The notes beneath the pieces were generated by a model. The model was not told where the DNA came from. It ran no database searches and worked only from the letters and a program-made list of their open reading frames with translations. A stretch of 12,059 nt of DNA from Clostridiales bacterium (lineage in GTDB: Bacteria; Bacillota; Clostridia; Peptostreptococcales; Anaerovoracaceae). The position numbers and the translations under genes were made by a program. Shown here piece after piece: positions 5,940-12,059 of the stretch; the first letter of the stretch is position 1, and each line of letters begins with the position of its first letter. The stretch is from positions 845-12,903 of the forward strand of contig DPKU01000127.1 in the NCBI GenBank assembly GCA_003542355.1, given 5' to 3'.

Positions 5940-6944
5940 ATGAAGCCAATTCGAATCGCTGTCTGCCACAAAGATCAGGTCTATGCCAAAGCGCTGACCG
6001 AGGCATTATCTGCACGTTGGCACCGTGCCAGCATCTGCATGACGGAGCCTGACAGCGACGATCCGCTTTCGGGCATGGATCGTATTCTCTGTGGCAGCGC
6101 TGCTCATGTTATGCGATATGGCAGCCGTGGGATCCACTTGTATGACGATCCGGAAGATATGGAATCCGACCAGCTGTCGATCCATCGATTCCAACCGATC
6201 GAACGGATCACAGCGCAACTCAGAAATTTATGTGATCACGCTTCGGGCGTACTGCCGGTCGCAGAAGATGTTTCGGAAACGATTTTCTGGGGCTTCACTT
6301 CCGGCGTGGGCGGCAGCGGCACCAGCTCCCTGGCGATATCCACAGGACGTATTCTCAGCCGACTGCATGGAATGGAGGTGCTGCTCATCGGGTTCGGCCG
6401 CTTTATCTGCAATGGAGGCGATTTCCATTCACGATCAGACGGCCGGTCAATGGGACAATATCTGTATCGGATTTCTGGCGGTGAAGGTTTATCTGCAAGC
6501 CTGCTGCAGGCGTGCTGCCGAAAGGACGCCTTTGATCTGACACTGCTGGGCGGCCCGGACAGAGAGAATCCACTGTGTTTTGCGGAAGAGGAAGATGTAT
6601 ACCAGCTCATGCGGCACATCGCACGATATGGGGGATTTCAGCGTGTTCTGCTGGATGTTCCTGCGGAGATATCCTGTTGGAAGAATGTGATGCGCCTGTG
6701 CGAACGGCAGATCGTCAATTTTGGATGTCAGAAGCACCGATTCGGCCCGTCGGAAATCCAGGCAGAGATCCTGCGGGAGCGCTGTCTGGACGATGGCGCA
6801 GATCCCGACGTCAGAATATATACATTTCATCCTCTGGAAGATCAAGACAGCTTCCTCCCGGATCAGCAAGGGAGTGATGTGGATATCCACGGACAGTTCG
6901 GAGCGGAGGTGCGGGCGCTTGTTGACAGAATGGAAAACCAATAA
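5940..6944 (+). CDS. tadZ: TadZ/CpaE-like pilus localisation protein with degenerate P-loop
   Basis: First gene of the Tad operon (334 aa). An N-terminal receiver-like domain (about 1-100) opens with a beta strand IRIAVCHKDQ but lacks a clear phosphorylation site. A ParA/MinD-like domain (about 114-330) follows. Its P-loop reads GVGGSGTSS (122-130), where MinD-type ATPases have KGGxGKT: neither the signature lysine nor the catalytic lysine is present. A Walker B-like strand RVLLDVP is at 235-241. TadZ/CpaE proteins place the pilus machine at a cell site, and several family members are atypical ATPases; this one probably binds nucleotide weakly or not at all. I chose ATG 5940 because GGAGGAG (5927-5933) lies six bases upstream; the in-frame ATG at 5907 has no ribosome site and falls on the predicted transcription start. 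The name rests on fold and position in the cluster. Confidence 0.78.
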   Translation: MKPIRIAVCHKDQVYAKALTEALSARWHRASICMTEPDSDDPLSGMDRILCGSAAHVMRYGSRGIHLYDDPEDMESDQLSIHRFQPIERITAQLRNLCDHASGVLPVAEDVSETIFWGFTSGVGGSGTSSLAISTGRILSRLHGMEVLLIGFGRFICNGGDFHSRSDGRSMGQYLYRISGGEGLSASLLQACCRKDAFDLTLLGGPDRENPLCFAEEEDVYQLMRHIARYGGFQRVLLDVPAEISCWKNVMRLCERQIVNFGCQKHRFGPSEIQAEILRERCLDDGADPDVRIYTFHPLEDQDSFLPDQQGSDVDIHGQFGAEVRALVDRMENQ

Positions 6945-8154
6945 AAGCAGCTGTCCCGTATCCTTGAGGCAGCTGTCGGAAGCAGTACGGCACAAGATGG
7001 CGCAGACGTCAGAAACGCTTTCTGACGATCAGGTCCTGGAAATCGTGGAGGATCTTGTGCTGTCTCACCGGGCGCTCGTCGATCTTGCTCCAGGCAAGAA
7101 AAAAAAGCTGATCCGCCTGATCTTCTGTTCCCTCCGCAGGGAGTTGGAGATCCTTCACGACTATGCTGAGGATCCCGATGTTTCGGAGATCATGGTAAAC
7201 GGGATCGACGGGATCTTTATCGAGCGCTGCGGAAGGATCGAACGCGTGCCTGCCTTCTTTGAGTCCACCGAAGATCTGGAGAAGGTCATCCAGCGGCTGG
7301 CTGCCCGTGTGAGCCGGGAAATGAATGATCTGCATCCCATCGTGGATGCCAGACTGCAGGATGGATCCAGGATCAATGCTGTCAATCGCAGCATTGCACT
7401 GGACGGTCCGGTCCTGACCATTCGAAAATTCAACCGGGATCGCATGACACTGGACGACTTGATCCGCCAGAAGGATATCACTGCAGAAGCTGCAGAGCTT
7501 CTGGTCCGACTGGTCCGCAGCGGCTACAACATGTTCGTCAGCGGTGGGACGAGTTCAGGAAAGACCACTTTTTTGAATGTGCTCTCGGACTGCATCCCCA
7601 GGGAGGAGCGGGTGATCGTGATCGAGGATTCGGCTGAGCTGGCGATACGGAATCACGAAAATCTGGTTCGCATGGAGGCCAGGAACGCCAATGCCCAGGG
7701 GCGGGGCGCGGTTACCATCCGGGACCTGATCAAAACCAGTCTGCGGATGCGTCCGGACCGCATCATCGTGGGGGAAGTCCGGGGCGGTGAGGTGGTGGAT
7801 ATGCTGGCGGCCATGAGCACCGGACATGACGGTTCCCTGTCCACGGGCCATGCCAATTCGCCGGCAGGCATGATCGGACGTCTGGAAACGTTGTTCCTTT
7901 CGGCATCCGGGTTTCCTGTGGAGGCTGTGCGCAGTCAGATCGCCGATGCCATCGACATATTCGTCCATCTGAAAAGGAGCTCAGACGGCAGGCGGCAGGT
8001 CTGGGAAATCGCCGAAGTGGAAGGCTGCAGCGAAGGAGCCGTCCGTTTGAACAAGTTGTTTCATCACGTTCCGGGGAAGGGATTGATCCCCACGGGCAAC
8101 CGTCTGATGCACAAAGAGAAACTGGAACTCTACGAACTGGGAGCGGTACTTTGA
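6919..8154 (+). CDS. cpaF: CpaF/TadA-type pilus assembly ATPase
   Basis: Cytoplasmic hexameric secretion ATPase that powers Tad/Flp pilus assembly (411 aa from this start). The N-terminal helical region is followed by DPDVSEIMVNGIDGIFIE (85-102), typical of CpaF. Core motifs are Walker A GGTSSGKTT (209-217), the Asp box VIEDSAEL (234-241), Walker B RIIVGEVRGGE (281-291) and the His box STGHANS (308-314). The reading frame is open far upstream, but I place the start at TTG 6919 because GGAGG (6905-6909) lies nine bases before it; the adjacent TTG 6922 is equally possible. The resulting N-terminus (SLRQLSEAVRHKM...) matches the usual CpaF beginning. It overlaps the end of tadZ by 26 bases and the next gene by four, consistent with translational coupling. 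Confidence 0.93.
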   Translation: MLTEWKTNKSSCPVSLRQLSEAVRHKMAQTSETLSDDQVLEIVEDLVLSHRALVDLAPGKKKKLIRLIFCSLRRELEILHDYAEDPDVSEIMVNGIDGIFIERCGRIERVPAFFESTEDLEKVIQRLAARVSREMNDLHPIVDARLQDGSRINAVNRSIALDGPVLTIRKFNRDRMTLDDLIRQKDITAEAAELLVRLVRSGYNMFVSGGTSSGKTTFLNVLSDCIPREERVIVIEDSAELAIRNHENLVRMEARNANAQGRGAVTIRDLIKTSLRMRPDRIIVGEVRGGEVVDMLAAMSTGHDGSLSTGHANSPAGMIGRLETLFLSASGFPVEAVRSQIADAIDIFVHLKRSSDGRRQVWEIAEVEGCSEGAVRLNKLFHHVPGKGLIPTGNRLMHKEKLELYELGAVL

Positions 8155-8894
8155 CGGACTATCGGATCTATGATTTGTCGCAGAAGGAAAAATTGAATTA
8201 CTATCTGTTGGCATTCTTTGTGCTTTTCTCGGTAGGAATGCTGTTTTATCGGAGTCCGCTCTTTGCACTGCTTTGTCTTCCGGGGGCGATCCCCTGTGAG
8301 AAGCTGTGGGCAGCAAGAAAAGCAAGGATGCGCAGAGACGTGCTTCTGGAAGGCTTCAGGGATGCGCTGTATGCAATATCCGCCGCCATTGCGGCAGGCC
8401 GCCAGATGCCCGAAGCCATTGCAGATGCGGCAGAACAGGTTCGCTTTGCCTACGGATCATCTGCGCCCATTGCAGCGGAGCTCAACCGGATCGCAGCGCT
8501 CTACGAAGGATCACACGGATCGATCGAAGCTCTGTTGATCGATTTCGGGTCAAGGAGCGGGTTGGAGGAGATCCAGCAGTTCGCAGGCGTATGCCAGATC
8601 TGCAGAAGGAGCGGAGGTGACCTGGAGGCAGTTGCATTGACAAGTGCCAATCTGATCCTGGATCGCATTCGCTTTCGCCGGGAAGTCCAGATGCTTACAG
8701 CACAGAAGAAACTGGATATCGTATTTTTGATTTCGATGCCGCTTCTGATCCTCCTCTTTTTGAATCTGACGGCGCCCGATTATTTGGCGATCCTCTATGC
8801 AGGCCTCCCCGGGCGATGCATCATGACTGCTTGCCTTCTGACGATTGCCGCAGCGCTGGGATGGGGCCTGCGGTTGATCGAGGTGATGCTGTGA
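8151..8894 (+). CDS. tadB: TadB-like pilus platform protein
   Basis: Inner-membrane platform protein (247 aa) of the type II secretion F/GspF family, which works with TadC and CpaF. Two hydrophobic segments lie at the N-terminus (about 16-33 and 36-50). A cytoplasmic four-helix GspF domain (66-180) follows, including LLEGFRDALYAISAAIAAGR near its start and a CRRSGGDLEAVALTSANLI stretch that is typical of the family. Two C-terminal membrane segments are at about 190-205 and 222-243. The start is TTG, sharing TTGA with the cpaF stop, with GGGAG a few bases upstream. TadB is assigned because it follows CpaF directly and precedes the second F-domain gene. Confidence 0.87.
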   Translation: MTDYRIYDLSQKEKLNYYLLAFFVLFSVGMLFYRSPLFALLCLPGAIPCEKLWAARKARMRRDVLLEGFRDALYAISAAIAAGRQMPEAIADAAEQVRFAYGSSAPIAAELNRIAALYEGSHGSIEALLIDFGSRSGLEEIQQFAGVCQICRRSGGDLEAVALTSANLILDRIRFRREVQMLTAQKKLDIVFLISMPLLILLFLNLTAPDYLAILYAGLPGRCIMTACLLTIAAALGWGLRLIEVML

Positions 8895-10237
8895 CATTTG
8901 CTTCGTGCCTGACGAAGGTAAAAAGCTCTCTTTTCAAACTGGAGGAAGTAATATTCCGGAAAGAAATGCGGCGGCTTAAGGCGCAGTCCTGGCTTTTCTC
9001 TGATGGAAAGGCCCTTGCAGCCAGTATTGACCGGAGTCGAAAAAAAAGCATGCGGAGCGTGGGGATCTGTGGGCTTGCAGGATTGGCCTTGACGATGCTC
9101 GGTGCATTGCTGTCCTTCTGCAGTCCTTCGCTTGAGCAGCAGCTGATGCGTCCGGATTTCGGAGAAGCTCCTGGTGCCGTCATTGTGGAGGTGCAAGCGG
9201 AGTACCAGGGGCACACGGTGGATGAGACATTGCGGCTCCGTCTGGCGCCGAAACTCCTGACATCTGAAGAGGAGACGGAACGGATTCGTATTTGCGCCCG
9301 CCGGCTCCACGATCTGATGCTGGGCGCCAACGATTCTCTGCTCGGCGTCCGGGGCGATCTGGCGCTTCCGCGAATCCACGACGAGACCGGCGTTCTTCTT
9401 TCCTGGGAGAGCAGCGATCCGGCGCGCGTCGATCCGGAGGGAAGCGTGAACCTGATTGGGTTGACCCCCGGCGAAACAGTGACTTTGACCGCCGAATTGT
9501 CGCTTGGAAAAACGACTGCGCACCGCGAATACGTCATCGCCTTTGCTCCGGTGCAGCCAGAGGACTATGCACAAAGTCTGCAGCGGTATCTGGAAGGGCT
9601 TCAGGAATCGCTGAGCGCTCCTGCTTCTGCAGACAAGCTGGTCCTGCCCGGCAGAGGCAGCCACAATATCCTGCTGCAGTGGACGTTCCCCAAATCGTCC
9701 GGCTGGTTGATTCCGATCCCTCTCGGCGCTCTGATCGCGGCAGCGATCTATCTGTCTCACATGGATACCTTGCAAAAGGAGTTGAAGCAACGGAGAAAAG
9801 CAGTGGAAGCGGAACTGCCCAACTTTTCCCTTCAGCTGACGTTGCTGCTCAATGCGGGTCTCGTGGTGACGGCCGCATTTGACGAGATCCTGAGGAGCAG
9901 CAAAGATGGATCTCAGCCGCTGTACGAAATATTGAGAAGTCTCCAAAGCCGTTGCAGTCAAACGAATGAATCTTTCGTCAAAGCGTTGTATCGATTTGCC
10001 CAAACCACAGGAAGCCGCGACTTTCTTCGCCTGAGCACACTGATTGCCGATCACGCTTCTCGAGGCAGTGCGCTGGCCGACAAACTGGAACGGGAAAGAA
10101 CGCATCTGTGGGAAGGGCGTCTGCAGAAAGCCCAAGCCCGTGCGAAGGAAGTTGAAACGAAGCTGTGTCTTCCGCTGATGCTGCTGCTGTGTGTGCTTGT
10201 CGTCATCGCGGCCGCACCGGCATTGATGGAAATGTGA
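8891..10237 (+). CDS. tadC: TadC-like protein with extracytoplasmic Ig-like insert
   Basis: Second membrane platform protein (448 aa). Segments in order: a cytoplasmic N-terminus; TM1 (about 56-76); a ~195-residue extracytoplasmic stretch; TM2 (about 271-288); a cytoplasmic GspF-like domain (about 307-422) with ELPNFSLQLTLLLNAGLVV near its start; and TM3 (about 425-445). Ordinary TadC is about 300 aa; the extra length is the external part. That part contains DLALPRIHDETGVLLSWESS (156-175), then a DPEGSV turn and VTLTAELSLGK (197-207), the pattern of an atrophied bacterial Ig-like (aBig) domain. Similar inserts occur in clostridial relatives as I recall. The insert may contact the pilin or the cell wall during assembly (inference). 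I start at GTG 8891, which shares GTGA with the tadB stop and has GAGGTG seven bases upstream; the frame is open further upstream but within tadB. Confidence 0.82.
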   Translation: MTFASCLTKVKSSLFKLEEVIFRKEMRRLKAQSWLFSDGKALAASIDRSRKKSMRSVGICGLAGLALTMLGALLSFCSPSLEQQLMRPDFGEAPGAVIVEVQAEYQGHTVDETLRLRLAPKLLTSEEETERIRICARRLHDLMLGANDSLLGVRGDLALPRIHDETGVLLSWESSDPARVDPEGSVNLIGLTPGETVTLTAELSLGKTTAHREYVIAFAPVQPEDYAQSLQRYLEGLQESLSAPASADKLVLPGRGSHNILLQWTFPKSSGWLIPIPLGALIAAAIYLSHMDTLQKELKQRRKAVEAELPNFSLQLTLLLNAGLVVTAAFDEILRSSKDGSQPLYEILRSLQSRCSQTNESFVKALYRFAQTTGSRDFLRLSTLIADHASRGSALADKLERERTHLWEGRLQKAQARAKEVETKLCLPLMLLLCVLVVIAAAPALMEM

Positions 10238-10268
10238 GTGGAAATGCGAATCAAAGAAAGGAAATGTG

Positions 10269-10427
10269 ATGGAATTCAAGAGTTTCAGGAATAGTAAAGA
10301 AGGAATGGAATTGGTTCAGGTCGCGATACTGATTGCGATCGCAATTGCATTGGGGTTGATTTTTAAGTCACAGATCGGAGCTTTTGTGGATGGCGTATTT
10401 GGCGATCTGCTGGGGAGTGACTTTTGA
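10269..10427 (+). CDS. flp: Flp1-like major pilin (52 aa)
   Basis: A very short prepilin of the Flp1-like type IVb group. Residues 1-12 form a basic leader (MEFKSFRNSKEG). Cleavage is expected after Gly12. The mature part begins MELVQVAILIAIAIALGLIF (13-32), a continuous hydrophobic helix, and ends in a small polar tail with FVDGVFGDLLGS. The mature pilin would be only 40 residues. A Glu sits at +2 rather than +5, as in other clostridial Flp1-like pilins (xxVELVQ), so the peptidase may tolerate this class. Unlike its neighbours it has a 31-base spacer, an ATG start and a clear AAAGG seven bases upstream, which fits a high expression level. It would polymerise into the pilus fibre through TadB/TadC and CpaF. 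Its stop overlaps the next gene by four bases. Confidence 0.85.
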   Translation: MEFKSFRNSKEGMELVQVAILIAIAIALGLIFKSQIGAFVDGVFGDLLGSDF

Positions 10428-10639
10428 TCCGATCCAGAAGAGGAAGCGCCACGGTAGAGGCCGCATTGATCTATCCGCTGGTGGTGCTGCTGCTTGCCGG
10501 AATGATCCGTCATGCCCTATTTTTGTATGCGGAGGTGCAAAGAGACTGTCAGCTCCATCAGGATGAGCTTCTTTCCACGACGAATCCTGCCAGTGCAGAT
10601 ATCTGTTTGCTCATGAGAGGCAAGTGGCTGATCCCATGA
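10424..10639 (+). CDS. tadE: TadE-like minor pseudopilin (71 aa)
   Basis: Short membrane-anchored pseudopilin. The basic leader MIRSRRG is followed by SATVEAALIYPLVVLLL. Cleavage after Gly7 would put Glu at +5 (Glu12), the canonical type IV prepilin-peptidase site and the usual TadE/TadF signature (TVEAAL). One transmembrane helix covers about 12-35, and the remaining ~35 residues are extracytoplasmic, with Cys42 and Cys60 that could pair. At 71 aa it is shorter than most TadE proteins (100-150 aa). The TTG start shares TTGA with the pilin stop and has GGGGAGTG just upstream. It probably serves in pilus initiation or base assembly. A truncated gene is an alternative, but the coupled start and stop argue that the length is real. 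Confidence 0.78.
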   Translation: MIRSRRGSATVEAALIYPLVVLLLAGMIRHALFLYAEVQRDCQLHQDELLSTTNPASADICLLMRGKWLIP

Positions 10640-12054
10640 ATAAGAAAGGATTTTCGTCTCTGTATATTATTATGATCCTTTCTTCCCTGATATTTTTGAT
10701 CTTGGTGATCATCGAAGGTGCGTCCGGGTTTGCCCTCAGAAGCCGGGCTGAGGGTATCTGCATGCTCACAGGGGAATCCATGTTGTCGGAATATCAGAAA
10801 ACGCTGTGGGCCAGGTACGGGATATTTGCTGTGCGCTCGTCGAATGAACGGCTGACGGCTCTGGCGGATTTTTATATCGAAGGGAATCTGGCGGTGCAAG
10901 GCGACAACATTTTACGAATGAATAAGGTAGCCTGTCTGGCTGACAGTCAGCAATACCCTGCGCTGGATGGGGAACAGTTTGCCTGCCAAGTACGCAGTGC
11001 GGCAGCGATCCTGATCACAGAAGAAGTCTTTTTTAACGAAGAGAGCAGATCGATCCTCTCCGAAGTCCGCGAGGCCCTGACTTTGTCAGAAACGCTCCAG
11101 ACGGATTCGGCCGATGAACTGCTGCAAATCGAAGCAGTTCCCTACTCATCTGAAAATCCTGAAGAAGACGGGGAAGATATTCATGAGGAAGAAAAAGACA
11201 GTATGCGCGCGCTGCTGAAACGCTATCGAACGGCAGGACAGCAAGAGGAAGAAAATGCCGCCTGGGAGAAGTCGATTCCACCCGGATACGCAGCTGAGAT
11301 CCTGCCGACAGGGCTCTTGGGTCTTTCTTCCCAGCGGACGCTGCTGGGCAGCGGCGTGATTCCCCAGGCAGCTGCGCTTCTGGAAAATGAGTACGTACTG
11401 GCGAAATGTTCTTACGCCACCCGGCTGCTGGAAGGCTCTTTTCTGGATCTGGAAGCAGAATACGTTCTGTTCGGCCTGCCTTCGGACAGTGAAAACGATA
11501 AGGAAGTCCGAAGCACCCTGTTCTGGCTGCGCAGCGCTTTGAACCTGGCTCATATTTATACCGATCCTCAGAAAAAATCTGAAGTGACGACACTGGCTGC
11601 ATCCGTACTGACATTGATCCCCCTGCCGGTGGCGGTGTTCGTCGTCTCCGGGATCTGGTCGTCGGTAGAAGCGCGAAACGATGTGACGCTGCTTCTTTCG
11701 GGAAAGTGCGTTCCGTTTATCAAGACACCCGAGGACTGGGCGTGCAGTTTGGACGGCGCACTCCAGTCGGATGCCGTTTCTGGAGCGACGATCGCACCTT
11801 CCTCGCGCATCGGAAAATATGGGGACTATCTGCGCCTGCTGCTTCTGATGGTCTCTCCTGAGCATAAACGAGCCAGGTTGATGGATGTGATGCAGCTGAA
11901 CATTGCTCATATACAAGGAGATGCATTCTGTTTTCAGGATTACGCCTATGGGTTCACGCTGCAGGCTGAATTTGAGAAGCAGCTCCGGCTTCCCGGGTAC
12001 CGCGCAGCCAGCAAACGCAAAGGAATGGTGTGTCAGGAGCATGTATATCAATAG
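10636..12054 (+). CDS. DUF5702/TadG-like Tad-locus protein
   Basis: A 472-residue protein with one N-terminal transmembrane helix (about 8-27) after a short basic leader (MNKKGF), and a long extracytoplasmic body. Residues 36-70 (RSRAEG...LSEYQKTLWARYGIF) and the C-terminal half, including ALNLAHIYTDPQKK, a second hydrophobic stretch (about 317-340), LLLSGKCVPFIKTPEDW and GDYLRLLLLMVSPEHKR, match the pattern I recall for the DUF5702 family, which occurs in Firmicute Tad loci. An acidic low-complexity stretch lies at about 175-190 (ENPEEDGEDIHEEEKD). The function is not established; its position suggests a minor pilus or anchoring component, comparable to TadG. I choose ATG 10636, which shares ATGA with the TadE stop; GTG 10624 in the same frame has a closer GAGAGG and cannot be excluded. 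Confidence 0.75.
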   Translation: MNKKGFSSLYIIMILSSLIFLILVIIEGASGFALRSRAEGICMLTGESMLSEYQKTLWARYGIFAVRSSNERLTALADFYIEGNLAVQGDNILRMNKVACLADSQQYPALDGEQFACQVRSAAAILITEEVFFNEESRSILSEVREALTLSETLQTDSADELLQIEAVPYSSENPEEDGEDIHEEEKDSMRALLKRYRTAGQQEEENAAWEKSIPPGYAAEILPTGLLGLSSQRTLLGSGVIPQAAALLENEYVLAKCSYATRLLEGSFLDLEAEYVLFGLPSDSENDKEVRSTLFWLRSALNLAHIYTDPQKKSEVTTLAASVLTLIPLPVAVFVVSGIWSSVEARNDVTLLLSGKCVPFIKTPEDWACSLDGALQSDAVSGATIAPSSRIGKYGDYLRLLLLMVSPEHKRARLMDVMQLNIAHIQGDAFCFQDYAYGFTLQAEFEKQLRLPGYRAASKRKGMVCQEHVYQ

Positions 12055-12059
12055 CAAGC
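12041..12059 (+). CDS. Possible start of a further Tad-operon gene (cut by window edge)
   Basis: An ATG at 12041 opens a frame reading MYINSK to the window edge, overlapping the end of the DUF5702-like gene by 14 bases, in the style of the other junctions in this operon. A short basic N-terminus like this often begins TadE-type pseudopilins. The AGGAG (12035-12039) is only one base from the ATG, which is too close, so a different start is possible. Only six codons are visible; treat as tentative. Confidence 0.25.

Noticed and set aside
6721..6918. Extended N-terminus for the CpaF ATPase starting at ATG 6721
   Set aside because: This would overlap tadZ by more than 200 bases, and the added residues do not resemble CpaF. 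The GGAGG before TTG 6919 and the family-like N-terminus favour the shorter form.
8816..8890. Extended N-terminus for TadC starting at ATG 8816
   Set aside because: The added residues lie inside tadB and show no family pattern; GTG 8891 with GAGGTG upstream and a 4-nt overlap is the better start.
8795..10279. A 494-codon open frame on the - strand opposite tadB/tadC
   Set aside because: It is antisense to two well-supported membrane protein genes, is rich in His, Gln and Arg as expected of a complementary shadow, has no recognisable domain and runs past the pilin start.

Overview
The window looks like a chromosomal segment of a moderately GC-rich Gram-positive anaerobe, most likely a member of the Clostridia. 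The reasons are strong AAGGAGG-type ribosome binding sites, a YtrA-type GntR regulator with its ABC exporter, and a Tad/Flp pilus locus of the clostridial type (Flp1-like mini-pilin, TadC with an extracytoplasmic insert, DUF5702-like protein, no secretin seen). No RNA genes, CRISPR arrays or intact mobile elements were found. Species cannot be decided from the sequence alone.

Region 1 (about 1-2001, + strand) is a tightly overlapping three-gene operon: a YtrA-like GntR repressor, an ABC ATPase of the YtrB-like subfamily, and a six-segment ABC-2-type permease. It probably forms a self-regulated export or envelope-stress system. It ends in a 120-bp spacer with a 14-bp direct repeat and a strong GC hairpin, which lies between convergent operons and could terminate both.

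Region 2 (5790 down to 2125, - strand) is a four-gene carbohydrate operon. In transcription order it encodes an SgcQ/BtpA-family TIM-barrel protein, an FGGY sugar kinase, an SgcE-like relative of ribulose-phosphate 3-epimerase, and a class II aldolase/L-ribulose-5-phosphate 4-epimerase-family protein. SgcE and SgcQ are recognisable as counterparts of the functionally unassigned Escherichia coli sgc operon. There the sugar is presumably phosphorylated by a PTS; here a cytoplasmic kinase is present instead. The simplest reading is ketose (or polyol) import elsewhere, phosphorylation, C3 epimerisation, then C4 epimerisation or aldol cleavage, with an unknown role for SgcQ. No transporter or regulator gene lies within the operon.

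A 150-bp divergent promoter region (about 5791-5939) separates region 2 from region 3. It holds an extended -10 promoter on each strand and a tandem 11-bp repeat over the sugar promoter.

Region 3 (5940 to the right edge, + strand) is a Tad/Flp (type IVc) pilus operon: a TadZ/CpaE-like protein that has lost both Walker A lysines, a CpaF/TadA secretion ATPase, TadB, a TadC that carries an extracytoplasmic domain resembling an atrophied bacterial Ig-like fold, a 52-residue Flp1-like major pilin, a 71-residue TadE-like pseudopilin, and a 472-residue DUF5702/TadG-like protein. Almost every junction is a 4-nt stop/start overlap, often with TTG or GTG starts. The exception is the major pilin, which has its own spacer, an ATG and a better ribosome binding site, as would suit the most abundant product. 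The operon probably continues past the right edge. A prepilin peptidase is not in the window.
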